The notes beneath the pieces are model-generated. The model saw nothing but the letters and a program-made list of their open reading frames with translations, searched no databases and had not been told where the DNA came from. DNA of 64,000 bases from Lancefieldella parvula_C (GTDB lineage Bacteria > Actinomycetota > Coriobacteriia > Coriobacteriales > Atopobiaceae), in contig NZ_JRND01000014.1 in assembly GCF_000758945.1 (NCBI RefSeq), positions 60,700 through 124,699 on the forward strand, read 5' to 3'. A program made the translations under genes and the position numbers. Below are positions 36,380 to 44,874 of this stretch, one piece after another (positions within the stretch are counted from its first letter, which is position 1; each line of letters opens with the position of its first letter).

Positions 36380-36430
36380 ATATAACTCATTCCGACACTT
36401 ACACACACTAGAAAACACTTTCCAACACCA
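36380..36430 (-). promoter_or_regulatory. MraZ operator: four boxes at 10-bp period, with the cluster promoter
   Basis: On the minus strand GTGT recurs at exact 10-bp steps: TTGGTGTTGG, AAAGTGTTTT, CTAGTGTGTG, TAAGTGTCGG. On the plus strand the ACAC cores begin at 36395, 36405, 36415 and 36425. Known MraZ sites are short G-rich repeats at the same 10-bp period (TGGGN in E. coli, AAAGTGG in mollicutes). A possible -10 (TTATAT, complement of 36380-36385) follows. The boxes would cover the -35 region, which fits autorepression. Confidence 0.7.
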
Positions 36431-36727
36431 AGTATTTTTCTTATGGTCTAGCTGGGGTTTAACGTAGATGTGAATTGATAGAGCAAGACCACAATATGTA
36501 GTGTTTAAAAAAATCCGAACTACAAAAGAACGGATTTTCTTAGTCTTAGACACGATTTATTAAATTTTTTATGAAGTGAAAATTTTTGGGGAAATTGTGG
36601 TGAACTCGTGGCGAAAATCACACGTTACTCAAACAAAACCTTCGTCTTGCTTTTACGAAGTCACCACTTTGCCCCACACCTGTCCCACGCTTGCGTCAAG
36701 CGCAAGTCACGGTTGCATCAAGCTCGT
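36431..36727. other. AT-rich spacer between xerD and the division cluster
   Basis: Together with the mraZ leader this makes the longest gene-free stretch in the window (36278-36727). It holds the xerD terminator (36507-36540) and a short inverted repeat CTTGCG/CGCAAG near 36690-36706. Short open frames cross it but have no ribosome binding site or conserved feature. I see no further gene. Confidence 0.5.
36507..36540 (-). terminator. Intrinsic terminator downstream of xerD
   Basis: AAAATCCG (36510-36517) pairs with CGGATTTT (36531-36538) around a 13-base loop. Read on the minus strand, TTTTTTT follows. It lies ~190 bp after the xerD stop and insulates the mraZ promoter region. Confidence 0.75.
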
Positions 36728-37636
36728 CTATTTGTCCGTACGAACGTGAGCTCTTGGGTGCGCCTCAAGATACACATCTCTAATGTGAGACCTATCTACG
36801 TGCGTATAGAGCTGTGTAGTTGAAATATCAACGTGTCCCAAAAGCTCCTGCACCGAGCGAAGGTCAGCACCGCCTTCTAGCAGATGCGTGGCAAAACTGT
36901 GGCGTAGTGTGTGAGGGTGCAATCTTTCAATTCCCACTACCCTGCCGTAATTTGCCACCAATTTATGTACCGACTGGCGAGAAATACGTCCACCTCTGGC
37001 GTTTACAAACACCTCAGACACCTGACCATGCTTAAGCAAAAGCGAGCGAGCCTCATAAAGGTATGTTTTAAGTGCACGATACGCAGAGCCCAACACAGGG
37101 ACTACGCGCTCTTTGGAACCCTTACCAAAAACACGCAAGAGTTCATCTTCTAGAAGGACACCTCGAACCTCAAGATCGCAAAGCTCAGACACACGAAGCC
37201 CACACCCATACAGCAACTCAAGTATTGCTCTATCGCGAATGCCTAGGGGCGAATTAGGGAACGGCTGGTCAAGCAGCTCCTCTGCCTTCTCTTGAGAGAT
37301 AACATCAGGAAGCCTTTGAATTCTTGCTGCGGTAGGTAAATCTTCAGCTGGAGATGACTCACAAATTTGCTCAACAGCCATAAACTTGTGGAAGTTTCTA
37401 AGTGCCGCAGTGTGGCGCTCAACCGAAGCTGGAGCCATTCCTAAATCTCTAAGAGAGCCTATGTACTCTTCAACATCGGAGCGAGTCACCTGGCTGGGCA
37501 AAGTAATCTTTTTGCCATTCAGCCAAAGCAAATAACCCTCTAAATCTCTGGTATAGGCATCAAGCGTATTTACAGAAAGACCTCGCTCAACAGCGACGTA
37601 CGCTAAAAATTCTGTACGCGCCTGAGCGAGGTCCAT
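36728..37636 (-). CDS. xerD: Tyrosine recombinase XerD
   Basis: XerD resolves chromosome dimers at dif with its partner XerC. The 302-residue length and the catalytic residues are normal: GLRVSELCDL (R), GKGSKERVVP (K), HPHTLRHSFATHLL (H-x2-R), LGHVDISTTQLYTHV (H and the nucleophile Y). The N-terminal SAM-like domain starts at residue 5. No phage or island gene is near, so it is the housekeeping recombinase and not an integrase. GGAAG lies before the ATG. Confidence 0.92.
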   Translation of the reverse strand: MDLAQARTEFLAYVAVERGLSVNTLDAYTRDLEGYLLWLNGKKITLPSQVTRSDVEEYIGSLRDLGMAPASVERHTAALRNFHKFMAVEQICESSPAEDLPTAARIQRLPDVISQEKAEELLDQPFPNSPLGIRDRAILELLYGCGLRVSELCDLEVRGVLLEDELLRVFGKGSKERVVPVLGSAYRALKTYLYEARSLLLKHGQVSEVFVNARGGRISRQSVHKLVANYGRVVGIERLHPHTLRHSFATHLLEGGADLRSVQELLGHVDISTTQLYTHVDRSHIRDVYLEAHPRAHVRTDK

Positions 37637-37664
37637 AAGTATTCTTCCCTATTAAAAATTCTGC

Positions 37665-39314
37665 TTAGAGAGCCTGATTTACATCATGACGGTCAACACC
37701 CTCATGATGAGCGATTGCGGCACGTGCAAACTCACGGAACAAAGGTGCAGGATGAGTTGGACGGCTCTTAAACTCTGGATGTGCCTGGCTTGCAACAAAC
37801 CATGGGTGAACAGACTCTGGAAGCTCAATCATTTCTACAAGGCGATCGTCTGGAGAAACACCAGAAACTACCAGACCAGCTTCAACAAGTTGATTACGGA
37901 ATACGTTGCTTACCTCATAGCGGTGACGATGACGCTCGTAAACCAAGTTGTTGCCATATGCCTCATGGGCAAGAGTTCCCTCAACAACCTTGCAAGGATA
38001 AGAACCAAGGCGCATGGTACCGCCCTTGTCAGTAATATCCTCCTGATCAGGCATAAGATCGATGACAGGGTATGGAGTATCTGGACCGAACTCTGCTGAA
38101 TTTGCACCCTCCATGCCGCAGACGTCACGAGCAAACTCAGTAACAGCCATCTGCATACCAAGGCAAACACCAAGGTAAGGAATCTTGAGCTCACGAGCAC
38201 GACGAATAGCAACCATCTTGCCCTCTACGCCGCGAAGACCAAAGCCGCCAGGAACCAAAATACCATCTGCACCAGCAAGCTCCTGCTCTACGTCTTCTTC
38301 TGTCAGCTCTTCACCATTTACCAGGCGGATGTCAACGTGTCTGCCGTAGAAAATACCAGAGTGGTGAAGTGCCTCAATAACAGAAAGGTAGGCATCAGGC
38401 AACTGCGTATACTTGCCGACAACATAAATTCTTGTTGCGTCTTCAAGCGCATTTGCCTTATGCATAGCGGAAGTAAATGCTTCCCAGCTGCCAAGATCAC
38501 TTGGACGGACTTCAAGACCAAGGCGCTCAAGTACCTTCTTGTCAAATCCCTGTGCTGCCAGATGTGCTGGAACATCGTAAATTGAAGGCAGATCATTGTT
38601 CTCAAAAACGCAATCTGCATCGACGTCGCAGAAATTAGCGATTTTCTCGCGAATAGATTCATCCACGGAATGGCTAGAACGGCAGACGATAAAGTCTGGC
38701 TGAATACCAAGGGAGCGAAGCTCTTTTACGGAGTGCTGCGTAGGCTTAGTCTTAACCTCATGAGCTGCTGCAATATAAGGAACAAGACTTACGTGAATAA
38801 TAGCCACGTTGCTTGCACCACGCTCTTTTCTAAACTGGCGAATTGCCTCAACAAAAGGCTGTGACTCAATATCGCCAATGGTGCCACCAAGCTCTGTAAT
38901 GACTACATCTGCGTTAGTAACCTCTTCAATGCGGGCAAAACGAGCTTTAATTGCATCAGTTACATGAGGAATAACCTGGACTGTACCACCAAGGAAGTCT
39001 CCAGCGCGCTCACGCTGAATCAAAGACTGATAAATGAGGCCAGTGGTGAAGTTAGACTCCCTGGTAAGATTCTCGTCAATAAAGCGCTCATAATGACCAA
39101 GGTCAAGGTCAGTCTCTTTACCGTCCTCAGTGACAAAAACCTCACCATGCTGGAAAGGACTCATAGTGCCTGGGTCAACATTGAGATATGGGTCAGCCTT
39201 TTGCATCATGACCTTATAGCCACGAGCCTTAAGAAGTCGGCCGAGAGATGCAGCAGTGATTCCTTTTCCAAGAGAGGAAACAACGCCACCTGTTACAAAT
39301 ATGTGCTTGGTCAT
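37665..39314 (-). CDS. pyrG: CTP synthase
   Basis: PyrG aminates UTP to CTP with glutamine. The 549 residues contain the synthase part (FVTGGVVSSLGKGITAASLG, KADPYLNVDPGTMSP, ITELGGTIGDIES) and the glutamine amidotransferase part with GVCLGMQMAV (nucleophile C) and SQAHPEFKSRPTHPAPLF (H and E). The ribosome binding site GGGAG is part of a leader hairpin (39323-39358). xerD starts 28 bp after its stop. Confidence 0.97.
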   Translation of the reverse strand: MTKHIFVTGGVVSSLGKGITAASLGRLLKARGYKVMMQKADPYLNVDPGTMSPFQHGEVFVTEDGKETDLDLGHYERFIDENLTRESNFTTGLIYQSLIQRERAGDFLGGTVQVIPHVTDAIKARFARIEEVTNADVVITELGGTIGDIESQPFVEAIRQFRKERGASNVAIIHVSLVPYIAAAHEVKTKPTQHSVKELRSLGIQPDFIVCRSSHSVDESIREKIANFCDVDADCVFENNDLPSIYDVPAHLAAQGFDKKVLERLGLEVRPSDLGSWEAFTSAMHKANALEDATRIYVVGKYTQLPDAYLSVIEALHHSGIFYGRHVDIRLVNGEELTEEDVEQELAGADGILVPGGFGLRGVEGKMVAIRRARELKIPYLGVCLGMQMAVTEFARDVCGMEGANSAEFGPDTPYPVIDLMPDQEDITDKGGTMRLGSYPCKVVEGTLAHEAYGNNLVYERHRHRYEVSNVFRNQLVEAGLVVSGVSPDDRLVEMIELPESVHPWFVASQAHPEFKSRPTHPAPLFREFARAAIAHHEGVDRHDVNQAL

Positions 39315-39322
39315 GGATTACT

Positions 39323-39358
39323 CCCGTAGGTAAGATTAGCCAATTACATTTCTACGGG
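39323..39358 (-). promoter_or_regulatory. pyrG leader hairpin that covers the ribosome binding site
   Basis: On the minus strand CCCGTAG near the likely 5' end of the transcript pairs with CTACGGG, whose GGG is part of the GGGAG ribosome binding site of pyrG (39321-39325). A four-pair inner stem is possible. A possible -10 (TAATAT) sits just upstream, so the mRNA would begin at or near CCCGTAG. In B. subtilis pyrG is controlled by a 5' leader too, but by a terminator, which this is not. Confidence 0.5.
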
Positions 39359-39448
39359 TCTTTATATTATTCCGCTTTAAGGCCCATAGTGCCGAGAAAT
39401 TTAATCTCCAAACAAATACATTGTTATGTCCATATAGTTCTGAAAAAT

Positions 39449-41080
39449 CTAGCGGACTTCTGACAGCAGCTCATGCGCGTGAGCCAAAGAAGCCTCAGTT
39501 ATAGAGCCTGAAAGCATGCGTGCAATCTCTTCTTCTCTTTGAGTACCAGAAACCTCTGTAAGAGAAGTTACAGGGAGCGCGTTATGTTCTTCTGTCTTTG
39601 AGACTACATACTGTTTAGAGGCCATAACAGCAACCTGTGGCAAGTGAGTTACCACAATCACCTGATGTGTTTTAGCAAGCTGCGCTAAAACCTCTGCAAG
39701 AGCAACGGCAGTAGCTCCACCAACGCCAGCGTCAACCTCATCAAATACGAGCGTATCGCAGACGTCAGACTCTCCCAGAACCACTTTACATGCGAGCATG
39801 ACACGAGAAACCTCACCACCAGAGGCAATCTTTCTAAGCGGACGAGCAGTCATCTGAGCTGAAGGCTTATACATAAGCTCAATCTTTGTAGAGCCAACTT
39901 TATTCCACTGCTCAAAAGGAAGATCTTCAAAGTTCAATTCAATCTGAGCTGAACCCATCTGCAGATGACTCATTTGCTTAGTAACAGCATCACAAAGTTT
40001 TGGAGCTGCAGCAACACGAACCTTTTTAAGTGCCTGAGCCTTTACGGTAAGAGTTTCTTTTGCTTTATCTACTTCTGCCTGTGCCTCACGGACAAGCTTT
40101 TCTGTGTCTCTTGTAACCTCAAGAAGATTTTGAGCTGCCTGGTATTTTTTAAATACATCTTTCATACCAGGGCCATACGTTCTCATAAGACCCTGAAGAC
40201 GAGCCATACGACTTTGCATCTCTTCAAGTGCTTCTTCATCAAAATCGAGAGATCCAACATAGCTTCTGAGCTCTGAAGAAACATCCTCAATCTCTATAAG
40301 TGCACTTGAAAGAGACTCTGCATAGTTACCTAGCGTAGCATCAAACGTTGCAGCACTTTGAAGCATCTGAACTGCATCAGAGAGAGAATCAATAACGCCC
40401 TCATCTCCTGAGAGCAACTCATGTGTTCCTCCTGCAGCTTGAAGAAGAGCCTCTGCGTGCTCAAACCGAGGAAGTTGCTCTTCTAAGTCTTCTAGCTCCC
40501 CTTCTTTAGGAGAGACCTCATCAATTCTTTGAACAAGAAATGCCGCTTCATCAATCTTTGCATTGCTAGACTGGCTTACTTCAATAACTCGTTGAAGTTC
40601 AGCGATTGCAGCATGGTAAGCATGAAGAGCGTCTACATACTCTGTCTGACAAGATTGAATATCTGATCCAATCCATGCATCCAACATGCTGACATGATTT
40701 TTTACGTCAAGTAGTCTTTGATGCTCATGCTGACCACAAAGATCAATTGATGTTCCAATACCTCCGGCCAGTTCTTTAACTGATGCCATGTGGCCATCAA
40801 TCTCTACTCTGCCTCTGCCATCAGCAGAGACTTTTCTAGAGACTACAATGCCCTCTTGATCTTCTGGCGAGGTAAAAAAGCGTGCCTCAACCCTAAGAGC
40901 GTCTGTTCCTTCTCTTACTGCAGAAGCATCAGCGCGCTCTCCTACTAAAAGCTTAATGGAAGATAAAAGAGCGGTTTTACCAGCACCTGTCTCTCCTGTT
41001 AAAACAGTTAAACCTGAGGCGGGTGCAAGAGAAGCATCTTCAATAAGTGCGACATTTTGCACACGAAGTTCATCAAGCAT
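39449..41080 (-). CDS. recN: DNA repair protein RecN
   Basis: RecN is an SMC-like ATPase that acts at double-strand breaks. The 543 residues start with MLDELRVQNVALIEDASLAP and Walker A LTGETGAGKTALLSSI. A long coiled-coil middle follows (residues ~150-370). The C-terminal part has the ABC signature KIASGGEVSRVMLA, Walker B DTLVFDEVDAGVGG and VTHLPQVAVMA. It begins 11 bp after nadK. The SOS box at 42055 precedes the nadK-recN pair. Confidence 0.95.
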   Translation of the reverse strand: MLDELRVQNVALIEDASLAPASGLTVLTGETGAGKTALLSSIKLLVGERADASAVREGTDALRVEARFFTSPEDQEGIVVSRKVSADGRGRVEIDGHMASVKELAGGIGTSIDLCGQHEHQRLLDVKNHVSMLDAWIGSDIQSCQTEYVDALHAYHAAIAELQRVIEVSQSSNAKIDEAAFLVQRIDEVSPKEGELEDLEEQLPRFEHAEALLQAAGGTHELLSGDEGVIDSLSDAVQMLQSAATFDATLGNYAESLSSALIEIEDVSSELRSYVGSLDFDEEALEEMQSRMARLQGLMRTYGPGMKDVFKKYQAAQNLLEVTRDTEKLVREAQAEVDKAKETLTVKAQALKKVRVAAAPKLCDAVTKQMSHLQMGSAQIELNFEDLPFEQWNKVGSTKIELMYKPSAQMTARPLRKIASGGEVSRVMLACKVVLGESDVCDTLVFDEVDAGVGGATAVALAEVLAQLAKTHQVIVVTHLPQVAVMASKQYVVSKTEEHNALPVTSLTEVSGTQREEEIARMLSGSITEASLAHAHELLSEVR

Positions 41081-41091
41081 ATGCGACCTGC

Positions 41092-41949
41092 TTACTGACC
41101 AGTTTTACCGTAAAATACTCGAGAAACTGAACGATAGAAACTATCAGCGCTTCTATCAAGCAGAATGATATCTCCTGGTCCACGGCTAATACGAGCTTTG
41201 GTAGCCACACCCTCTTCTGGATGCTTAATGTTTTGTCCATCAGAGAAGAAGTGACATGTTGCTGGTCTATCTTTTGACATGGTAATTTCAACCACATCAG
41301 AAGGAGAGGTAAGGAATGCACGAGCCAAAATAGTATGTGGTGCGATTGGCACACAAACCATTCCCGAGAACTCTGGCGTAACAATAGGGCCACCAGCAGC
41401 AAGAGCATAGCCGGTGGATCCAGTTGCCGTACTAACAACAAAACCATCACCGCGAAGCTTATCAATATGGTTGCCTGATACAGAAACCGTAAACTCAACC
41501 ATATCGCCTGCTCCACCTCTGGAAACTGCAAAATCATTGAGCGAGAAGGTCTTCTCGACGTAAGTTTCTCCAGATGGAAGCTCATACTCTGTTTCTATTG
41601 CAAGTGTTGCTCTTCTAGATACATGGAGCTCTCCAGCAAGAGCATCAGCTACCATCTCAATCATTTGATGAGGAGTTGCGCTGGTTAAAAAGCCAAGGTG
41701 ACCATAAGAGATGCCCAAAATTGGAATTTCTGAATACTCAACAATTTTGGCGGCCCTCAGAAGCGTTCCGTCTCCACCAAGAGAAATAACAAGCTGGCAA
41801 TCAGAACAATCTACAACTTTATCCGGGAACAGCTTTTTATCGTGTGCCCATTGAACATCACAGCCCTGCTCAAAGAGCCATTCTTCAAGTTCACGTGCAC
41901 CAGAAACAGCAACTTCTCTTGAATAATTTGGAACAAGAAGCACCTTCAC
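41092..41949 (-). CDS. nadK: NAD kinase
   Basis: NadK phosphorylates NAD to NADP. The 285-residue protein shows VISLGGDGTLLRAAK, GHLGFLTSA, the adenosine site SLNDFAVSRG (usual NE replaced by ND), and STATGSTGYALAAGGPIVTPE. GTG at 41949 (VKVLLVPNYSR) is chosen, as it matches other NadK starts and follows GGGAGA; the frame reaches 41982. It is probably transcribed with recN from a promoter with -10 TATACT (complement of 42019-42024). Confidence 0.93.
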   Translation of the reverse strand: MKVLLVPNYSREVAVSGARELEEWLFEQGCDVQWAHDKKLFPDKVVDCSDCQLVISLGGDGTLLRAAKIVEYSEIPILGISYGHLGFLTSATPHQMIEMVADALAGELHVSRRATLAIETEYELPSGETYVEKTFSLNDFAVSRGGAGDMVEFTVSVSGNHIDKLRGDGFVVSTATGSTGYALAAGGPIVTPEFSGMVCVPIAPHTILARAFLTSPSDVVEITMSKDRPATCHFFSDGQNIKHPEEGVATKARISRGPGDIILLDRSADSFYRSVSRVFYGKTGQ

Positions 41950-42054
41950 GCAAACCACTCTCCCGATTTTGCTTGATTGCACAACTGAAACAGTTAAAGC
42001 GTCTGATTCGATGTACTTAGTATACCTAAAAAACTACAAACAATACTACAAAAT

Positions 42055-42068
42055 AGAACATTCGTTCT
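42055..42068. promoter_or_regulatory. SOS box (LexA) before nadK-recN
   Basis: AGAACATTCGTTCT is a near-perfect GAAC-N4-GTTC dyad. It overlaps the tlyA stop codon and lies about 31 bp upstream of a possible -10 (TATACT, complement of 42019-42024), just beyond the -35 region. recN is a known SOS gene in other bacteria. Confidence 0.65.
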
Positions 42069-42873
42069 ATTTCACTATTTCTACAGAATGACTCGATACC
42101 ACTGAAACAAGATCCAAATCATGCGAACCTGCCTCAAGCTGTCCAAACAGTAAATATTCCACGTTGCCCTTAGCACCGTGAATAGGACTTTCACACGCGC
42201 CCAAAGGACCCATCCGAGCTTCCTTAAACGCATCGGAAACCTTTTGCAGCGTTTGCAGACGCACGGAGGCATCAGTCACAATACCGCCCTCACCCACTTC
42301 TTCCCTCTTAGCTTCAAACTGCGGTTTGACCAGCGTAACAAAGGCTCCTTCAGGAGCTAGAACATCTAAAACAGAAGGAAGAATTGACAAGATTGACGTA
42401 AACGATACGTCACACACAGCAACATCAAAAACGTGCGAGTAGCCCATTTCTGGCAGGGACGTAATATTTGTACGTTCGATCAGTTCAACCCTGCTGTCGT
42501 TTCTGAGCGACCAATCAAACTGCGCATAGCCAACATCAACCGAGGTAACCGAAGCAGCTCCATGTTGAAGCAGACAATCGGTAAAACCACCAGTTGAACA
42601 GCCAATATCTAAACATTTTTTCTGTTGAACCGTAAAATCAAAAACTTCAAAGGCACGCTCGAGCTTAAGTCCGCCTCGGCTCACGTATGGAATAGCACCT
42701 TTTACGTGCAGAAACAATCCCTCAGGAACAAGCTCTCCTGCTGAAGTTAATCTTCTGTCACGCGTAGAAACATCACCCGCAAGAATTGCACGTAATGCAG
42801 CTTGAGTGTCCTTGAAAAATCCTTGCCTAACCAGCTCTTTATCGAGCCTTTGGCGAGAAATGCGTTGAGCCAC
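42067..42873 (-). CDS. tlyA: TlyA family rRNA 2'-O-methyltransferase
   Basis: TlyA methylates the 2'-OH of ribose in rRNA (C1409 of 16S, and in some species C1920 of 23S). The 268 residues have an N-terminal S4 RNA-binding domain (RLDKELVRQG, then GDVSTRDRRLTSAGELV) and an FtsJ-type domain (YVSRGGLKLERAFEVF, CLDIGCSTGGFTDCLLQ, LVKPQFEAKREEVG). The start is GTG at 42873, overlapping the xseB stop by one base (TAGTG). Its stop codon lies in the SOS box of the next operon. Confidence 0.94.
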   Translation of the reverse strand: MAQRISRQRLDKELVRQGFFKDTQAALRAILAGDVSTRDRRLTSAGELVPEGLFLHVKGAIPYVSRGGLKLERAFEVFDFTVQQKKCLDIGCSTGGFTDCLLQHGAASVTSVDVGYAQFDWSLRNDSRVELIERTNITSLPEMGYSHVFDVAVCDVSFTSILSILPSVLDVLAPEGAFVTLVKPQFEAKREEVGEGGIVTDASVRLQTLQKVSDAFKEARMGPLGACESPIHGAKGNVEYLLFGQLEAGSHDLDLVSVVSSHSVEIVK

Positions 42874-43220
42874 TAGTGCTCATCGCTTTCTGAAACCGCG
42901 TCATCAGACGACGTTTCATCTGCAGCTGAAGCCTCAACCTGCTCAGAAGAAGCCTGCTCACCAGTGGTAGCTGCTGCGCCAGTTGCGTAAGCTGCATCCC
43001 CTGCTGCCTGAGCCTGAACCAGACGCTCTTCCTCTTCCGGCGTAAACTCTGTGGTGTCAACCATGTTGACAGCCTTTGAACCTAGAGCAATTGCCTCATC
43101 AAAGAGGTCAAGGGAATGTTCCAGCGAGACGTTCTTATCGCGAACTTGATCAACAATCGAATCAAGCCTTGCGGTTATCTGGTCAAAACTCTGATATTCA
43201 GACGTATCGATTTTTGCCAT
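42873..43220 (-). CDS. xseB: Exonuclease VII small subunit with acidic tail
   Basis: The first ~60 residues are XseB: SFDQITARLDSIVDQVRDKN and LEHSLDLFDEAIALGSKAV. XseB is the small, multi-copy subunit of exonuclease VII, which degrades single-stranded DNA. The rest, to residue 115, is an alanine/serine/glutamate-rich acidic tail beyond the usual ~75-residue length. The large subunit gene xseA is not next to it or anywhere in the window. It lies 2 bp after nusB and overlaps tlyA. Confidence 0.8.
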   Translation of the reverse strand: MAKIDTSEYQSFDQITARLDSIVDQVRDKNVSLEHSLDLFDEAIALGSKAVNMVDTTEFTPEEEERLVQAQAAGDAAYATGAAATTGEQASSEQVEASAADETSSDDAVSESDEH

Positions 43221-43222
43221 GG

Positions 43223-43726
43223 CTACTCTGCATCTTCCACAGAGCTTACTGGCTCTTCTTCAGAATTGTCCTGCTCAGCAGACTGCTTATGGCACAGAGA
43301 ATAAATATCTTCTCCAGCCTCAACATCGTCAACAATACGGCCGAGAACACCATTAATAAAACGAGGAGAATCGTCACCACAGTAGGCGCGAGCAAGGTCA
43401 ACTACCTCGTTAATAGCAACAGCAACGTCAACCTCTGGAACCTCCAGAATCTCGTAGAGAGAAATTCTTAGAAGATTGCGGTCAACAGAAGGCATGCGAT
43501 CTATTGCCCAATCCTTTGAGTAAGCAGCAATGATGTCGTCAAGATCATCTCTGATGCCATCTGCTCCTACTGCCAGTGACTGTGCATACTCGTCAAGAGG
43601 TCCCTCGGAGAGCGTGTAGTCTCCGTCGAGGACCTCAAGAACGCTGCGATTAGTGGCTTCAGCCTGGAACAAAAGCTGTAGTGCTTGGCTACGGGCGCGG
43701 GTACGTCCAAAAAACTTAACGCTCAA
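43223..43726 (-). CDS. nusB: Transcription antitermination factor NusB
   Basis: NusB binds boxA RNA with NusE/S10 and supports rRNA transcription. The 167 residues show GRTRARSQALQLLFQAE, then SVDRNLLRISLYEIL, AINEVVDLARAYC and RFINGVLGRIV, all family marks. An acidic tail of ~25 residues is extra. TTG at 43726 is the start, with AAGGAG five bases upstream. It starts 2 bp after the Gls24 gene stop. Confidence 0.94.
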   Translation of the reverse strand: MSVKFFGRTRARSQALQLLFQAEATNRSVLEVLDGDYTLSEGPLDEYAQSLAVGADGIRDDLDDIIAAYSKDWAIDRMPSVDRNLLRISLYEILEVPEVDVAVAINEVVDLARAYCGDDSPRFINGVLGRIVDDVEAGEDIYSLCHKQSAEQDNSEEEPVSSVEDAE

Positions 43727-43728
43727 GC

Positions 43729-44094
43729 CTACTCCTTAGGAAAAACAAGGCTGTCAATGTAAACATCAACGGAAGCAATGCTGACGCCAATCTGCTCGTT
43801 TACGGCAGTTGCAACAGCAAGTCTTACCTCAGAAGCAAGCTTTGTGAAAGGATAGCCATAGAAAACGGTAAGGTGAACTCCAAGATGAAGCTGACCGTTC
43901 TCTACGCCTGCCTCAACAGCCTTCTCTGGTGCAAGACTTCTGCTGGTAAAGACGTTAATAAGGTTGGATGCCAGGGTATCGTTTCCGCCAACGGAGGCAA
44001 CACCTTCAACACTTCCAGCTGCGCCGGAGACAACCGTTGAAATTACATCTTTTGAGATGCCGATGCCTGCTATACGAAGCTCTGTTTCAGCCAT
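43729..44094 (-). CDS. Asp23/Gls24 family envelope stress protein
   Basis: The 121 residues match the Gls24/Asp23 fold: GISKDVISTVVSGAAGSVEG, the central VHLTVFYGYP and the C-terminal VNEQIGVSIASVDVYIDSL (each shown in part). These soluble proteins are tied to the membrane by partners and are linked to cell-envelope or alkaline stress. The place before nusB, after efp, is common in gram-positives. AGGGGG precedes the ATG. Confidence 0.9.
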   Translation of the reverse strand: MAETELRIAGIGISKDVISTVVSGAAGSVEGVASVGGNDTLASNLINVFTSRSLAPEKAVEAGVENGQLHLGVHLTVFYGYPFTKLASEVRLAVATAVNEQIGVSIASVDVYIDSLVFPKE

Positions 44095-44174
44095 GTCTAC
44101 CCCCTAAAAAGACAAACTGTCTTTGCAATAATTACTTAATACTGTTGGGCGCTTATGTGCCCAAAGAAAATGCA

Positions 44175-44738
44175 TTAAACGCGAGAAACAAACTTGCCGT
44201 CGCGGGTGTCAACCTTAATGCGCTCACCCTGGTTCAGATACATTGGAACCTGAAGCGTTGCACCAGTCTCAATAGTTGCTGGCTTAGTACCACCCTGAAC
44301 AGTGTCACCCTTAAAGCCTGGGTCGGTCTCAGTGATCTCTGCCTCAATGAACATTGGAGGCTCAACGCCAAGAAGCTCAGTGTCTGCGTAGAGAAGCTGT
44401 GCGTTATCGTTCTCCTTGAACCAGACGCTCTTCTCGCCAATGAAATCAGCAGGAACGGCTACCTGATCGTAAGTCTCATTGTCCATGAAGTAGAAGGACT
44501 CACCGTCGTTGTAGAGGTACTGCATCTCTTTGGTGAGCAGAAGAACGTTCTCAAACTTGGTGCCAGCGTTGCAGGTCTGATCAATAACGCGGCCAGAACG
44601 AAGGTCACGAATCTTATAGCGGACAAAAGCGCCGCCCTTACCTGGCTTTACATGCTGGAACTCAACGATGGTGTAGTACTTATCGTTAATCTTAAGGCCA
44701 AGGCCGTTCTTAAAATCTGCGGTGCTGATAGTTGCCAC
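44175..44738 (-). CDS. efp: Elongation factor P
   Basis: EF-P rescues ribosomes stalled on proline runs. The 187 residues have the three-domain form with the loop HVKPGKGGAFVR, whose tip residue is K34, and the conserved end YLNQGERIKVDTRDGKFVSRV (in part). K34 suits several modification systems; none of their genes is in the window. The start is GTG with AAAGAG upstream. A copy of the GGCGAGAA motif lies inside the gene (44431), and a near copy lies in the leader. Confidence 0.96.
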   Translation of the reverse strand: MATISTADFKNGLGLKINDKYYTIVEFQHVKPGKGGAFVRYKIRDLRSGRVIDQTCNAGTKFENVLLLTKEMQYLYNDGESFYFMDNETYDQVAVPADFIGEKSVWFKENDNAQLLYADTELLGVEPPMFIEAEITETDPGFKGDTVQGGTKPATIETGATLQVPMYLNQGERIKVDTRDGKFVSRV

Positions 44739-44874
44739 GTCTAACTCTTTTCACTCGATAAAGTCGCGAGAAGAACGTGAATTTTCAAACTACCCGCGAC
44801 ACGTATATGCATGTTGGATTTTATCAGTTTCACGCCTTCCGTGCTGGCGGCTCTTGTGAAAATGCAAAATTTGC

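Noticed and set aside
36393..36430. Short repeat array as CRISPR or tandem repeat
   Set aside because: The 10-bp period with only a four-base core and its place before mraZ fit an operator, not a CRISPR array.
36278..36553. Upstream extension of the mraZ frame
   Set aside because: The family start MLTGQY at 36277 has a strong ribosome binding site, and the extension covers the operator and leader hairpin.
36608..36823. 71-codon frame on the plus strand in the xerD-mraZ gap
   Set aside because: It runs into xerD on the opposite strand, lacks a ribosome binding site and resembles no family.
36728..37636. xerD as integrase of a mobile element
   Set aside because: Normal XerD length and motifs, and no phage, plasmid or attachment-site genes nearby.
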